A stretch of DNA of 5,595 nucleotides. It comes from an uncultured Eubacteriales bacterium. Its GTDB lineage: Bacteria > Bacillota_A > Clostridia > Christensenellales > Aristaeellaceae. The position numbers were made by a program, and so were the translations under genes. The stretch covers positions 1 to 5,595 of the forward strand of contig USEE01000117.1 in assembly GCA_900553645.1 (NCBI GenBank). Direction: 5' to 3'. Within the stretch, counting starts at the first letter, position 1, and every line of letters starts with the position of its first letter. Shown here in pieces: positions 1-5,545 of this stretch. The notes under the pieces are model-generated. The model was not told the DNA's origin, searched no databases, and saw only the letters and a program-made list of their open reading frames with translations.

Positions 1-744
1 CCGCTGAGCCTGGGTATCGGGACCATGGGCGGCGTGTTCACCCGTCTGATCGAGCGCAACACCGCCATCCCGACCGAAAAGTCGCAGATCTTCTCCACCG
101 CTGCAGACGGCCAGACCTCCGTTGAGGTTCACGTGCTGCAGGGCGAGCGCGAGATGGCTGCCTACAATAAGACGCTGGGCCGCTTCCAGCTGACCGGCAT
201 CGCTCCCGCGCCCCGCGGCGTGCCGCAGATCGAGGTTAAGTTCGACATCGACCGCAACGGCATAGTCCATGTATCCGCAAAGGATCTGGGCACCGGCAAG
301 GAGCAGAGCATAACCATCACCGCTTCCGGCAACCTGTCCGAGGATGACATCAAGCGCGCTGTTAAGGAAGCAGAGCAGTTCGCCGACGAGGACAAGAAGA
401 AGAAGGAAGAGGCCGAAACCATCAACAAGGCCGATAATACCCTGTACCAGACCGAAAAGACCCTGAAGGACATGGGCGACAAGATCAGCGCCGATGATAA
501 GGCCAAGATCGAAGCCGAAATGAACAACCTCAAGCAGGCCCGCGGCAACAACAACGTTGACGAGATTAAGGCCGCCGAGGAGAAGCTGACCCAGGTATCC
601 TACGAGGTATTCGGCAAGGTGTACCAGCAGCAGGCCGCCCAGAACCAGCAGGCCGGCGCACAGCCGGGCGCTGATGCGGGCAATGCGGGCGCGTCCAACG
701 ACGGCACCGTTGAGACCGATTATCAGGTACACGACGACAAGTAA
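1..744 (+). CDS. dnaK: Chaperone protein DnaK (Hsp70), C-terminal part; 5' end outside the window
   Basis: DnaK is the cytosolic ATP-driven Hsp70 chaperone that binds exposed hydrophobic peptides, working with DnaJ and GrpE. The frame is open from base 1, so the first visible ATG (25) is internal. The 247 visible residues begin just after the interdomain linker, at the PLSLGI segment (about residue 396 in E. coli numbering). The beta substrate-binding domain covers about residues 1-105. The arch residues Met9 and Ala34 (E. coli M404, A429) and pocket Val41 (V436) are present, as are the HVLQGER and [10 protein letters not shown] segments. A helical, Lys/Glu-rich lid follows to about 205, then a Gln/Ala/Gly-rich flexible tail ending in DYQVHDDK. 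The ATPase domain lies upstream and is not seen. Two in-frame stops (TAA TAA) end the gene, followed by a terminator. Isoleucine is mostly ATC (12 of 15 by hand count), unlike mtaB, which fits high expression. One oddity is Gly7 where the family usually has Glu (E402). Confidence 0.98.
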   Translation, partial: PLSLGIGTMGGVFTRLIERNTAIPTEKSQIFSTAADGQTSVEVHVLQGEREMAAYNKTLGRFQLTGIAPAPRGVPQIEVKFDIDRNGIVHVSAKDLGTGKEQSITITASGNLSEDDIKRAVKEAEQFADEDKKKKEEAETINKADNTLYQTEKTLKDMGDKISADDKAKIEAEMNNLKQARGNNNVDEIKAAEEKLTQVSYEVFGKVYQQQAAQNQQAGAQPGADAGNAGASNDGTVETDYQVHDDK

Positions 745-773
745 TAAATAACACTGCCACCCCGGTAGTTAGA

Positions 774-818
774 CTGCGCGGGCGCGCTCCTTGGAGCTCG
801 CGCCCGCGCAGCTTTTTT
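774..818 (+). terminator. Intrinsic terminator after dnaK
   Basis: A perfect 13-bp GC-rich stem (774-786 with 799-811) is followed one base later by six T residues (813-818). The apex can add CTCC/GGAG pairs past a two-base bulge. It begins 27 bases after the second dnaK stop codon. The strength suggests that most dnaK transcripts end here and that dnaJ depends on its own promoter. Confidence 0.93.
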
Positions 819-906
819 GCGGCGAGCGCACTCCACAAGATTTGTATGTCGGCGGATGCGCGCGCCGCTTGGTTTATTGGCGCACGATTGGAAATAGCCG
901 GCATAC

Positions 907-924
907 GGTTAATATTCAGTTAAT
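907..924 (+). promoter_or_regulatory. Possible response-regulator box: direct repeat at the -35 region of the dnaJ promoter
   Basis: The hexamers GGTTAA (907-912) and AGTTAA (918-923) repeat with a five-base spacer, an 11-base period, and both are followed by T. The pair lies 12 bases upstream of the -10 element at 936, where the -35 hexamer is otherwise poor (TATTCA). Tandem hexamers with 11-base periodicity in this position are typical of OmpR/PhoP-family activator sites. The format and position are seen directly; binding by any regulator is inference. It could be a chance AT-rich repeat. Confidence 0.35.
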
Positions 925-932
925 GACACAAT

Positions 933-941
933 TGGTATAAT
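933..941 (+). promoter_or_regulatory. Extended -10 promoter of dnaJ
   Basis: TGGTATAAT contains a perfect -10 hexamer (936-941) preceded by the TGn extended -10 element, which compensates for the lack of a recognisable -35 hexamer. Transcription would start near 948, giving a leader of about 84 bases. Its place between the dnaK terminator and dnaJ supports separate transcription of dnaJ. Confidence 0.7.
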
Positions 942-951
942 ACCGGCATAG

Positions 952-957
952 TATAAT
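952..957 (+). promoter_or_regulatory. Second TATAAT hexamer upstream of dnaJ
   Basis: A second perfect TATAAT lies 16 bases downstream of the first, within GTATAATA, which also surrounds the first copy. It lacks the TGn extension (TAG precedes it), and no good -35 is found 16-18 bases upstream. It may be an alternative start (around 964-965), a polymerase pausing site, or chance. Confidence 0.35.
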
Positions 958-967
958 ATCCACCATG

Positions 968-984
968 GCCCCGGTTCGCGGGGC
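968..984 (+). other. Short hairpin in the dnaJ 5' untranslated region
   Basis: GCCCCG (968-973) pairs perfectly with CGGGGC (979-984) around a GTTCG loop. No T run follows, so it is not a terminator. It would sit about 20 bases from the predicted 5' end of the dnaJ mRNA and 33 bases before the Shine-Dalgarno site. A role in mRNA stability is possible but not shown. Confidence 0.5.
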
Positions 985-1017
985 AGATCGACATATTCGA
1001 ATAACCCCACCCGATAC

Positions 1018-1022
1018 GGAGG
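1018..1022 (+). promoter_or_regulatory. Ribosome binding site that fixes the TTG start of dnaJ
   Basis: GGAGG lies nine bases before the TTG at 1032. No ATG or GTG in this frame is placed to give the conserved [12 protein letters not shown]-terminus, so this site supports TTG initiation. Confidence 0.85.
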
Positions 1023-1031
1023 TTCAAGGCA

Positions 1032-2168
1032 TTGGATAAGAGAGATTACTATGAAGTGCTGGGCGTGGCAAAGACCGCGACCGATGATGAGATAAAAAAA
1101 GCGTATCGCACTCTGGCCAAGAAGTACCATCCCGATCTGAACGGCGGCGATAAGGACTGTGAGGCCAAGTTTAAGGAAGTAAACGAGGCGTATGAAGTGC
1201 TCAGCGACCCGCAGAAGCGCGCGCGCTATGACCAGTTCGGCCATGAGGACCCGCGTGCAGGCGGCGCGGGCGGCGGCTACGGCGACTTCACCGGCGGCTT
1301 TGGCGGCGGGTTCGACGATATATTCAGCGCGTTCTTTGGCGGCGGCTTTGGCGGCGGCGGCCAGCGCGCACGCGGCCCGCAGCGCGGCGACGATCTGCGC
1401 TATGACCTGACCATTACATTTGAAGAAGCCGCGTTCGGCTGCGAAAAGGAAATCAGCGTGACACGCGACGAAAACTGCGAGGAGTGCGGCGGCACCGGCG
1501 CGCGCAAGGGCACCCAGCCCACGCAGTGTCCCACCTGTCACGGCACCGGCCAGGTGCAGTCCTTCGTCAATACCCCAATCGGCCGCGTAAGCAATGTGCG
1601 CGTGTGCGAGGCGTGCCACGGTCAGGGCACAATCATAAACGATCCCTGCCCCAAGTGCAGCGGCCGCGGCCGCGTGCGCAGGAATCGCAAGATAACCATC
1701 AAGATACCCGCCGGTATCGACAACGGTATGCAGATACCGCTCCGCAAGCAGGGCGAACCCGGCCTGCGCGGTGGCGAGAACGGCGATCTGTACATATTCG
1801 TGACCGTGAAGCCGCATAAGCTGTTCACGCGCGAAAACTATGATCTGTACTGCGACGTTACCGTGTCGTTCACTCAGGCGGCGCTGGGCGGCGAGATCGA
1901 CGTGCCCACCCTTAACGGCATGATCAAGCATAACCTGCCCGAGGGCACCCAGCCCGGCACGGTCATCCGACTGCGCGGCCAGGGCATACAGAACCTGCGC
2001 GGCGCGGGCAAGGGCGATCTGTACATCAAGGTCAACGTCGAGATTCCGCGCAAGCTCACCGATAAGCAGAAGGAGCTGCTGATGCAGTTCGACGAAACGC
2101 TCACCGGCAAGGAGTATGAGGCCAAGAAGTCCTTCTTCGAGCGCGTGAAGGACGCATTCTCCAACTGA
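1032..2168 (+). CDS. dnaJ: Chaperone protein DnaJ (Hsp40, type I)
   Basis: DnaJ is the cytosolic co-chaperone that delivers unfolded clients to DnaK and stimulates its ATPase. The 378 residues (E. coli 376) show all type I parts. The J domain spans about 3-70 with the essential HPD at 33-35. A Gly/Phe-rich segment spans about 76-115, including a DDIF motif at 95-98. Four CxxCxGxG zinc repeats start at Cys149, Cys166, Cys192 and Cys206, which should bind two zinc ions. The client-binding beta domains run from about 215 to 340, with the dimerisation tail after that. The start is TTG, set by GGAGG nine bases upstream and by the conserved N-terminus. dnaK lies 287 bases upstream beyond a terminator; prmA follows after 161 bases without a convincing terminator, so co-transcription with prmA-rsmE is likely. 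All key residues are present. Cys43 and Cys137 lie outside the zinc repeats and look incidental. Confidence 0.98.
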   Translation: MDKRDYYEVLGVAKTATDDEIKKAYRTLAKKYHPDLNGGDKDCEAKFKEVNEAYEVLSDPQKRARYDQFGHEDPRAGGAGGGYGDFTGGFGGGFDDIFSAFFGGGFGGGGQRARGPQRGDDLRYDLTITFEEAAFGCEKEISVTRDENCEECGGTGARKGTQPTQCPTCHGTGQVQSFVNTPIGRVSNVRVCEACHGQGTIINDPCPKCSGRGRVRRNRKITIKIPAGIDNGMQIPLRKQGEPGLRGGENGDLYIFVTVKPHKLFTRENYDLYCDVTVSFTQAALGGEIDVPTLNGMIKHNLPEGTQPGTVIRLRGQGIQNLRGAGKGDLYIKVNVEIPRKLTDKQKELLMQFDETLTGKEYEAKKSFFERVKDAFSN

Positions 2169-2236
2169 TTATGATTGCTTAGGCGGTCGGCGAGCCGTGG
2201 CTGTGGCGCGCAGGCTAAACCTAAAAGGCTTTATCA

Positions 2237-2314
2237 GGCGTGTCTTAAAAGCTTACAAGATGCAATGCGATTAAGACGCGCCCTTATTGTAAGTTGTAAG
2301 GCCGCACGCGCGGC
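2237..2314 (+). promoter_or_regulatory. Structured leader upstream of prmA (interleaved inverted repeats)
   Basis: Three pairings are visible. Stem A joins 2237-2248 to 2271-2282 (12 bp with one G-U, 22-base loop). Stem B joins 2250-2258, inside that loop, to 2287-2295 (9 bp with one G-U), so A and B interleave as in an H-type pseudoknot or as competing folds. TTGTAAG, the partner in B, is repeated in tandem (2287-2293, 2294-2300), giving CTTACAA (2252-2258) two possible partners. Stem C is GCCGC/GCGGC (2301-2305 with 2310-2314), ending five bases before the prmA ribosome binding site. No long T run follows any stem, so termination is unlikely. It matches no riboswitch class I recognise. The pairings are seen; a regulatory role is inference, and stem A could instead be a small mobile-element remnant. 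Confidence 0.4.
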
Positions 2315-2318
2315 GGAT

Positions 2319-2323
2319 AGGAG
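2319..2323 (+). promoter_or_regulatory. Ribosome binding site of prmA
   Basis: AGGAG sits six bases before the ATG at 2330 and just after leader stem C (2301-2314), so folding of the leader could affect access to it. Confidence 0.8.
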
Positions 2324-2329
2324 CAGAAG

Positions 2330-3277
2330 ATGGATTGGGTAGAAATAACGGTGCACACCACGACCGAAGGCTCGGACATAGTGTCACAGGCATTGATCGA
2401 CGCGGGCACCACCGGCGTAAGCATCGAGGACAAGAACGACTTTAACGAAAATCAGCGCGCGCCCGGACAGTGGGATCTGATCGACGAGCAGGTGCTCATC
2501 AACATGCCCGAGGATGTGCTGGTGCACGGCTACTTCGGCGACGACGAGCGCATCCGCGACACCGTATCGCAGTTGGAGGCGCATTTCAGGCAGGTGCGCG
2601 CGATGGAGCTGCCCTTCGACGTGGGTACGCTGAAGTGCGACATAAAGACTGTGCACGATCAGGACTGGTCGGAAAACTGGAAGAAGTATTATAAGCCCTT
2701 CCGCGCGGGCAAGCATCTGGTCGTCAAGCCCTCGTGGGAGCATTACGACGCGCAGCCCGGCGACCGCGTGATTGAGATCGACCCCGGCATGGCGTTCGGT
2801 ACGGGCACGCACGAAACCACTGGTATGTGCGTTGAACTGGTCGAAAAGTATGTAAAGCCTGGTGACCGCGTAATCGACGTGGGCACTGGCACCGGCATAC
2901 TCGCAATCGCGGCCAAGCTGTCGGGCGCGGGCGATACCTTTGCAACCGACATAGACCACGTTGCCGTGCGCGTCGCCGACGAAAACACGCGCCGCAACGG
3001 TCTGCAGGTTACGGTAAGGCATGGCGATCTGCTCTCCGCAGTTGACGAAGGTGCGCAGTTTGACGTGGCCATTGCCAACATAATCGCCGATGTGGTTATA
3101 TCGCTGGCGGGTCAGATCGGCACTGTACTGCGTCCCGAGGGCACGTTCATCTGCTCGGGCATAATCCGCGAGCGCGAACAGGACGTGCTGGACGTGCTGG
3201 AGCGCGACGGATATGAAGTGTGCGAAGTACGCAGGCGCGGCGAGTGGGTCGCGATCTGCTCTAAGAGGGTAGGCTGA
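2330..3277 (+). CDS. prmA: Ribosomal protein L11 methyltransferase PrmA
   Basis: PrmA uses S-adenosylmethionine to trimethylate amino groups of ribosomal protein L11 in the cytosol. The protein has 315 residues, close to the Bacillus homologue (about 311). The N-terminal L11-recognition domain spans about 1-100 (DWVEITVHTT start). A linker carries the family segment QDWSENWKKYYKPF at 111-124. The methyltransferase domain holds DPGMAFGTGTHETT at 151-164, the cofactor-binding glycine motif DVGTGTGIL at 183-191, an acidic DID at 207-209 likely to contact the cofactor ribose, and NIIADV at 250-255, matching the family's N-I-L-A catalytic-loop motif. The start is an ATG with AGGAG six bases upstream. 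The stop TGA shares one base with the rsmE start, so the two are probably translationally coupled. Transcription probably comes through dnaJ, as I find no clear promoter in the gap. I see no missing key residue. The name is secure; activity is inferred from family membership. Confidence 0.97.
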   Translation: MDWVEITVHTTTEGSDIVSQALIDAGTTGVSIEDKNDFNENQRAPGQWDLIDEQVLINMPEDVLVHGYFGDDERIRDTVSQLEAHFRQVRAMELPFDVGTLKCDIKTVHDQDWSENWKKYYKPFRAGKHLVVKPSWEHYDAQPGDRVIEIDPGMAFGTGTHETTGMCVELVEKYVKPGDRVIDVGTGTGILAIAAKLSGAGDTFATDIDHVAVRVADENTRRNGLQVTVRHGDLLSAVDEGAQFDVAIANIIADVVISLAGQIGTVLRPEGTFICSGIIREREQDVLDVLERDGYEVCEVRRRGEWVAICSKRVG

Positions 3278-4014
3278 TGCACAGGTTCTATTTGCCGGAT
3301 GCGCCGGACAGTGATAACTTTGAATGCGCACTGGGCGCGGAGGAAAGCCAGCACGCCGGGCGCGTGCTCAGACTGCGCGCGGGCGACGAGGTGGAATGCT
3401 TCGACGGGCGCGGCAATGCGTGGCGCTGTGAAATTGCGTTCAGCGGCCAGACGGCTATTGTGCGCGCGATGGAGCAGATGCCTTCAAATGAAAGCCCGAT
3501 ACGCGTGACGCTGTATCAGGGTCTGCCCAAGCTGGACAAGTTCGACCTGATAACTCAGAAGGCTACCGAGTTGGGCGCATACCGCATAGTGCCGGTCAAC
3601 ATGGCGCGCAGCGTGGCCAAGGCCGAGGGCAAGGACGCGCAGAAGAAGCGCGACCGCTGGCAGCGCATCGCGATGGAGGCCGCCAAGCAATGCGGTCGTT
3701 CGCTGGTGCCTGAGGTTGAGATGCCGATGAACTTTGCCAAGGCGCTTGAGGACATGCGTGCGCGCGAACTTATGCTGATGCCGTATGAGCTGCATCGCGG
3801 GCGCGGGCTTAATTCGATCGAGCCGGGCGCGCGCGACATAGGCATACTGATAGGCCCCGAGGGCGGCATAGACGCGGCCGAAGCCGAAAAGGCCGAGACT
3901 GCGGGTGCACTGCCGGTGACGCTCGGCCCGCGCATATTGCGCACCGAAACTGCGGCTATTGCAACTATTGCAATGACCATGCTCAGGTTCGGCGACACAG
4001 GCGGGGATATTTGA
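3277..4014 (+). CDS. rsmE: 16S rRNA (uracil-1498-N3)-methyltransferase RsmE
   Basis: RsmE methylates N3 of U1498 in 16S rRNA, in the decoding region of the small subunit, using S-adenosylmethionine. The 245 residues match the family length (E. coli 243). The N-terminal PUA-like RNA-binding domain spans about 1-70 (MHRFYLPD start, HAGRVLRLRAGDEV at 26-39). The SPOUT (trefoil-knot) domain follows: the KLDKFDLITQKATELG helix at 85-100, RWQRIAMEAAKQCGR at 127-141, the cofactor-loop motif IGPEGG at 192-197 and the knot motif LGPRILRTETAA at 216-227. The ATG start overlaps the prmA TGA by one base, and a GAGGG lies seven bases upstream. A terminator begins only five bases after the stop, so rsmE is the last gene of its transcript. 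In the B. subtilis block its counterpart (yqeU) also sits between prmA and mtaB. Position 110, before RSVAK, is Ala where many homologues have Glu (ERS); I attach no functional claim to that. Confidence 0.96.
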   Translation: MHRFYLPDAPDSDNFECALGAEESQHAGRVLRLRAGDEVECFDGRGNAWRCEIAFSGQTAIVRAMEQMPSNESPIRVTLYQGLPKLDKFDLITQKATELGAYRIVPVNMARSVAKAEGKDAQKKRDRWQRIAMEAAKQCGRSLVPEVEMPMNFAKALEDMRARELMLMPYELHRGRGLNSIEPGARDIGILIGPEGGIDAAEAEKAETAGALPVTLGPRILRTETAAIATIAMTMLRFGDTGGDI

Positions 4015-4018
4015 TTGT

Positions 4019-4053
4019 AAGACCGACTTTCCGAAATGGAGAGTCGGTCTTTT
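4019..4053 (+). terminator. Intrinsic terminator after rsmE
   Basis: A perfect 10-bp stem, AAGACCGACT (4019-4028) with AGTCGGTCTT (4042-4051), extends by four more pairs, one of them G-U, around a GAAAT loop. The T run is short (4050-4053, overlapping the stem) and resumes weakly as GCTTCGT. It begins five bases after the rsmE stop and separates rsmE from mtaB. Confidence 0.9.
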
Positions 4054-4091
4054 GCTTCGTATAGGCAGGGCATGTTTTTGTTTGCGATGAT

Positions 4092-4103
4092 GGCTATATA
4101 GCC
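4092..4103. repeat. 12-base perfect palindrome between rsmE and mtaB
   Basis: GGCTATATAGCC is a perfect 12-base palindrome about 125 bases upstream of the mtaB promoter. It could be an operator for a dimeric regulator, but a single palindrome of this size may be chance. The remainder of the gap from 4054 to 4227 holds nothing I recognise beyond very short open frames without ribosome binding sites. Confidence 0.3.
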
Positions 4104-4227
4104 GATGAATACGGTTCAGGGCGCGCATGAACACTGCCTTACCCATACGCCGATAACCCCATCGCCCGACTATGCCAACTTGCGATAAGCCAATTTACAT
4201 TGACGCTACCTAACGCGCGGCGAATCG

Positions 4228-4236
4228 TGATATAAT
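4228..4236 (+). promoter_or_regulatory. Extended -10 promoter of mtaB
   Basis: TGATATAAT combines a perfect -10 hexamer (4231-4236) with the TGn extension. No good -35 lies 16-18 bases upstream; TTGACG at 4200-4205 is 25 bases away, which is too far. Transcription would start near 4243, giving a leader of about 25 bases. The nine-base string GTGATATAA recurs 17 bases downstream (4227-4235 and 4244-4252). Confidence 0.65.
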
Positions 4237-4255
4237 TGCATTTGTGATATAAACC

Positions 4256-4263
4256 AAGGAGGT
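4256..4263 (+). promoter_or_regulatory. Ribosome binding site of mtaB
   Basis: AAGGAGGT is a full match to the Bacillota anti-Shine-Dalgarno complement, with its core GGAGG (4258-4262) five bases before the ATG at 4268. It fixes the start codon. Confidence 0.92.
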
Positions 4264-4267
4264 CGCA

Positions 4268-5545
4268 ATGAGAAGGGTTGCGTTTCATACGCTGGGGTGC
4301 AAGGTCAATCAGTACGATACCCAGGCCATGCTGGAAAGCTTTCAGGCGGCGGGCTGGCAGGTGTGCGAATTTGACGAGCGCGCCGACGCATATGTGGTAA
4401 ATACATGCACCGTGACGGGCACGGGCGACAAAAAGTCGGTGCAGATAATCCGCCGCGTACACCGTGAAAACCCGGAAGCGGCGATCGTCGTGGCCGGATG
4501 TCTGGCGCAGCGCGACCCGGACAGGGTGGCCCTGCCGGGCGTGCGGCTGGTGCTGGGCACGGCTAAGCGCGCCAAGGTAGTCGAGCTGCTTGAAAAGGCG
4601 ATTGACGAGAATGTATGCCTCATCGAGGTAAATTCGCTGAAGGGCGCTGAGTTTGAGCCGCTGACAGTAAACAGCCACGAGGGCAAGACGCGCGCCACGA
4701 TGAAGATACAGGAGGGCTGCGACCGTTATTGCACGTACTGCGTGATACCATACGTGCGTGGGCCGGTGCGTTCGATGGCGCTTGGCGACGTGGCCACCGA
4801 AGCCGAGCGGCTGGCCGGGGCGGGCTATCGCGAGATAGTCGTGACCGGCATACATCTGACCAGCTATGGGCGCGGCACAGATTACGAGCTGTGCGACGCG
4901 CTGGACGCGGTAGGCCGCGTCGAGGGCGTAAAGCGCATACGTTTGGGCTCGCTTGAACCGTACTATGTCAACGAGGAGCGCGCCAAACGCCTTTCCGAAA
5001 TGCCCAAGCTCTGCCGCCAGTTCCACCTGTCCATGCAGTCGGGCAGCGACGGCGTGCTGAAAAGAATGCACCGCCGCTACACGTCCGAGGAATACGCGCG
5101 CGCGGTCGAGCTGCTAAGAAAATATATGCCCGAATGCGCGATAACCACCGACGTGCTGACCGGCTTCCCGGGCGAAACCGAGGAAGAGGCCGCCGAGACG
5201 CTGGCGTTTGTGGAGCGGATTGCGTTTGCGCGTATACACGTATTCCCGTATTCGCGCCGCAGCGGCACCGTGGCCGACAAACTGCCCGATCAGGTACCTG
5301 AAAATGTTAAGCACGAGCGCGCGGGTCAGCTGATTAAGCTGGGTACGCGCCTGAGCGAGGCATACGAACGTTCGATGCTGGGCAGCGTGCGCGAGGTGCT
5401 GCTGGAGGAGGAAGTCGAACCGGGCGTGTGCGAAGGCTACACGCGCGAATACCTGCGCGTGCGCGCGCCGGGTCAGCCGGGCGAGATAGTGAATCTGCGC
5501 CTTGACGAAATCTGTGAAGGTGTTATAATCGGCGCAAGGGACTAG
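4268..5545 (+). CDS. mtaB: tRNA (N6-threonylcarbamoyladenosine(37)-C2)-methylthiotransferase MtaB
   Basis: MtaB is a radical-SAM methylthiotransferase that converts t6A to ms2t6A at position 37, next to the anticodon of certain tRNAs, and so aids codon reading. The 425 residues are slightly shorter than B. subtilis YqeV (about 451). The N-terminal methylthiotransferase domain holds Cys11 (HTLGCKVNQYD), Cys47 (NTCTVT) and Cys78 (AGCLAQ), the ligands of the auxiliary iron-sulfur cluster. The radical-SAM motif CxxxCxxC is Cys151, Cys155 and Cys158 (EGCDRYCTYCVIPYVRG). Further core motifs are LGSLEP at 226-231, HLSMQSGSD at 253-261, TDVLTGFPGE at 294-303 and FPYSRRSGT at 326-334. A C-terminal TRAM-like RNA-binding domain spans about 365-423. 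HTLGCKVNQYD and the gene neighbourhood favour MtaB over the related MiaB and RimO. It has its own extended -10 promoter and a perfect ribosome binding site. Isoleucine is mostly ATA (10 of 18 by hand count). All six cysteines are present. Confidence 0.96.
   Translation: MRRVAFHTLGCKVNQYDTQAMLESFQAAGWQVCEFDERADAYVVNTCTVTGTGDKKSVQIIRRVHRENPEAAIVVAGCLAQRDPDRVALPGVRLVLGTAKRAKVVELLEKAIDENVCLIEVNSLKGAEFEPLTVNSHEGKTRATMKIQEGCDRYCTYCVIPYVRGPVRSMALGDVATEAERLAGAGYREIVVTGIHLTSYGRGTDYELCDALDAVGRVEGVKRIRLGSLEPYYVNEERAKRLSEMPKLCRQFHLSMQSGSDGVLKRMHRRYTSEEYARAVELLRKYMPECAITTDVLTGFPGETEEEAAETLAFVERIAFARIHVFPYSRRSGTVADKLPDQVPENVKHERAGQLIKLGTRLSEAYERSMLGSVREVLLEEEVEPGVCEGYTREYLRVRAPGQPGEIVNLRLDEICEGVIIGARD

Noticed and set aside
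25..27. ATG at 25 as a gene start
   Set aside because: The frame is open to base 1 with the conserved DnaK segment PLSLGI before it, so this ATG is an internal codon of a gene cut by the window edge.
566..904. Antisense frame from the dnaK 3' end into the intergenic region
   Set aside because: Its translation is low-complexity and Arg/Pro/Ala-rich, and it crosses the dnaK terminator stem.
820..906. CIRCE operator or other HrcA site before dnaJ
   Set aside because: No TTAGCACTC/GAGTGCTAA inverted repeat is present. GAGCGCACTCC at 824-834 is only a superficial partial resemblance.
909..1931. A 340-codon antisense open frame opposite dnaJ and its upstream region
   Set aside because: Its translation is Ala/Leu/His-rich without a recognisable domain, and it lies over a certain dnaJ. 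GC-rich genes with few TTA, CTA and TCA codons leave long antisense frames open.
2237..2295. A transcription terminator between dnaJ and prmA
   Set aside because: Stem A is long enough, but it is followed by CTTATTGTAAG rather than a T run, and its 22-base loop is atypical for an intrinsic terminator.
2384..3331. A 315-codon antisense open frame opposite prmA
   Set aside because: It mirrors prmA almost end to end, has no domain or ribosome binding site that I recognise, and is explained by codon composition of the real gene.
4105..4188. A 27-codon open frame between rsmE and mtaB
   Set aside because: It has no Shine-Dalgarno site, no recognisable sequence and a length expected by chance.
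4200..4205. TTGACG as a -35 for mtaB
   Set aside because: The spacer to the TATAAT at 4231 would be 25 bases, too long for a sigma-70/SigA promoter, and no -10 lies at 16-18 bases.
4139..5071. A 310-codon antisense open frame opposite mtaB and part of the rsmE-mtaB gap
   Set aside because: It contains no recognisable motif and overlaps the catalytic core of a fully conserved mtaB. It also covers the mtaB promoter and ribosome binding site.
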